From contig NZ_JAFIWC010000001.1 of the NCBI RefSeq assembly GCF_017163755.1, positions 372,001 to 436,000 of the forward strand: a stretch of DNA of 64,000 nucleotides, given 5' to 3'. A program made the position numbers and the translations under genes. The DNA is from Xanthomonas sp. GTDB lineage: Bacteria; Pseudomonadota; Gammaproteobacteria; Xanthomonadales; Xanthomonadaceae. Under the pieces are notes generated by a model, which saw nothing but the letters and a program-made list of their open reading frames with translations, did no database searches and was not told where the DNA came from. The first letter of the stretch is position 1. Each line of letters begins with the position of its first letter. Shown here in pieces: positions 63,782 to 64,000 of this stretch.

Positions 63782-64000
63782 CTAGCGGCCGCGTGCGACT
63801 CCATCCACCGGCGCGTCGGCATCACCACCACCAGCATCGACGAACGCCTGCACCTGCTGCACGGCCGCGCGTGCGGCGCGGGTCACGCCGGCCAGCGTCG
63901 CCGACGCGATCCCGCACCAGTCGCCATAGCCGAGCAGCCACAGCCCCGGCGGCGCCAGCGCGCGCGAGCCGTCGACCTCGACCCGGCCGGCGGCATCGAC
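63782..64000 (-). CDS. C-terminal fragment of an FAD-dependent NAD(P)-oxidoreductase or monooxygenase
   Basis: The minus-strand frame entering at the window edge is open for 72 codons and ends in TAG at 63784-63782. It reads VDGSRALAPPGLWLLGYGDW, then CGIASATLAGVTRAARAAV, the end of a flavoprotein whose last FAD-binding motif (GLWLLGYGDW) and following helix are typical of flavin-containing monooxygenase-like enzymes. The Asp-rich tail (DAGGGDADAPVDG) is variable. The 5' part lies outside the window, so the family call rests on these residues only. Confidence 0.65.
   Translation of the reverse strand, partial: VDAAGRVEVDGSRALAPPGLWLLGYGDWCGIASATLAGVTRAARAAVQQVQAFVDAGGGDADAPVDGVARGR

Overview
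The window is GC-rich DNA, densely coded on both strands. Gene order and content point to a Xanthomonadaceae bacterium, most likely Xanthomonas. The evidence is the rpsB-tsf-pyrH-frr-uppS-cdsA-dxr-rseP-bamA-lpxD-fabZ-lpxA-lpxB-rnhB-dnaE-accA order, an NPP-type phosphodiesterase, an intracellular PHB depolymerase, and abundant GGGACTC heptamer arrays in and between genes. The genus call is inference from gene content, since no rRNA gene or other typing marker is present.

Left third (1-22.5 kb): a core block, all on the + strand. It covers translation (rpsB, tsf, frr), UMP kinase (pyrH), isoprenoid and phospholipid precursors (dxr, uppS, cdsA), envelope proteolysis and outer-membrane assembly (rseP, bamA), lipid A and fatty acid synthesis (lpxD, fabZ, lpxA, lpxB, accA) and DNA maintenance (rnhB, dnaE). 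An HDOD-GGDEF signalling protein interrupts it between tsf and pyrH. Many junctions are ATGA overlaps that suggest translational coupling.

Middle (22.5-45.5 kb): mostly short accessory operons. They include a HemJ-like membrane protein, a SAM methyltransferase, phaZ, a PadR/sensor-domain pair, a secreted cyclophilin, a DinB protein, two EamA exporters, LysR, ArsR and XRE-cupin regulators with visible palindromic operators for the last two, a DUF4349 lipoprotein coupled to a GFA-like protein, a DUF885 lipoprotein, an ABC exporter, a VOC/serine-hydrolase/RraA cluster, a DUF72 protein and a GNAT protein.

Right third (45.5-64 kb): rluF, a DeaD-type helicase, an ECF sigma factor with a membrane partner, an S4 protein, a UbiH-family hydroxylase, a lipid-anchored ClpP-like protein, an AdaA-AlkA fusion coupled to ogt, NPP, a bTHX ribosomal protein with an H1-like tail, and a divergent MerC-domain/ZnuD-like receptor pair around a Zur-like site. 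A second TonB-dependent receptor follows, and the window ends in the 3' end of an FAD-dependent oxidoreductase.

The most unusual feature is the repeat population. Inverted pairs of GGGACTC heptamer arrays begin GCCGGGACTCGGG and end with its complement. Because 7 and 3 are coprime, every frame of a perfect array reads one stop-free heptapeptide (GTRDSGL or ESRVPSP). The arrays have entered coding sequence at the start and end of lpxB and of rnhB, and possibly the start of rluF. Other repeats are a 246-bp element with 14-bp terminal inverted repeats between cdsA and dxr, three consecutive perfect hairpins at the bamA stop codon, a 130-bp terminator-bearing repeat present twice, and two REP-like hairpins. 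I saw no tRNA, rRNA, CRISPR array, complete insertion sequence or prophage.
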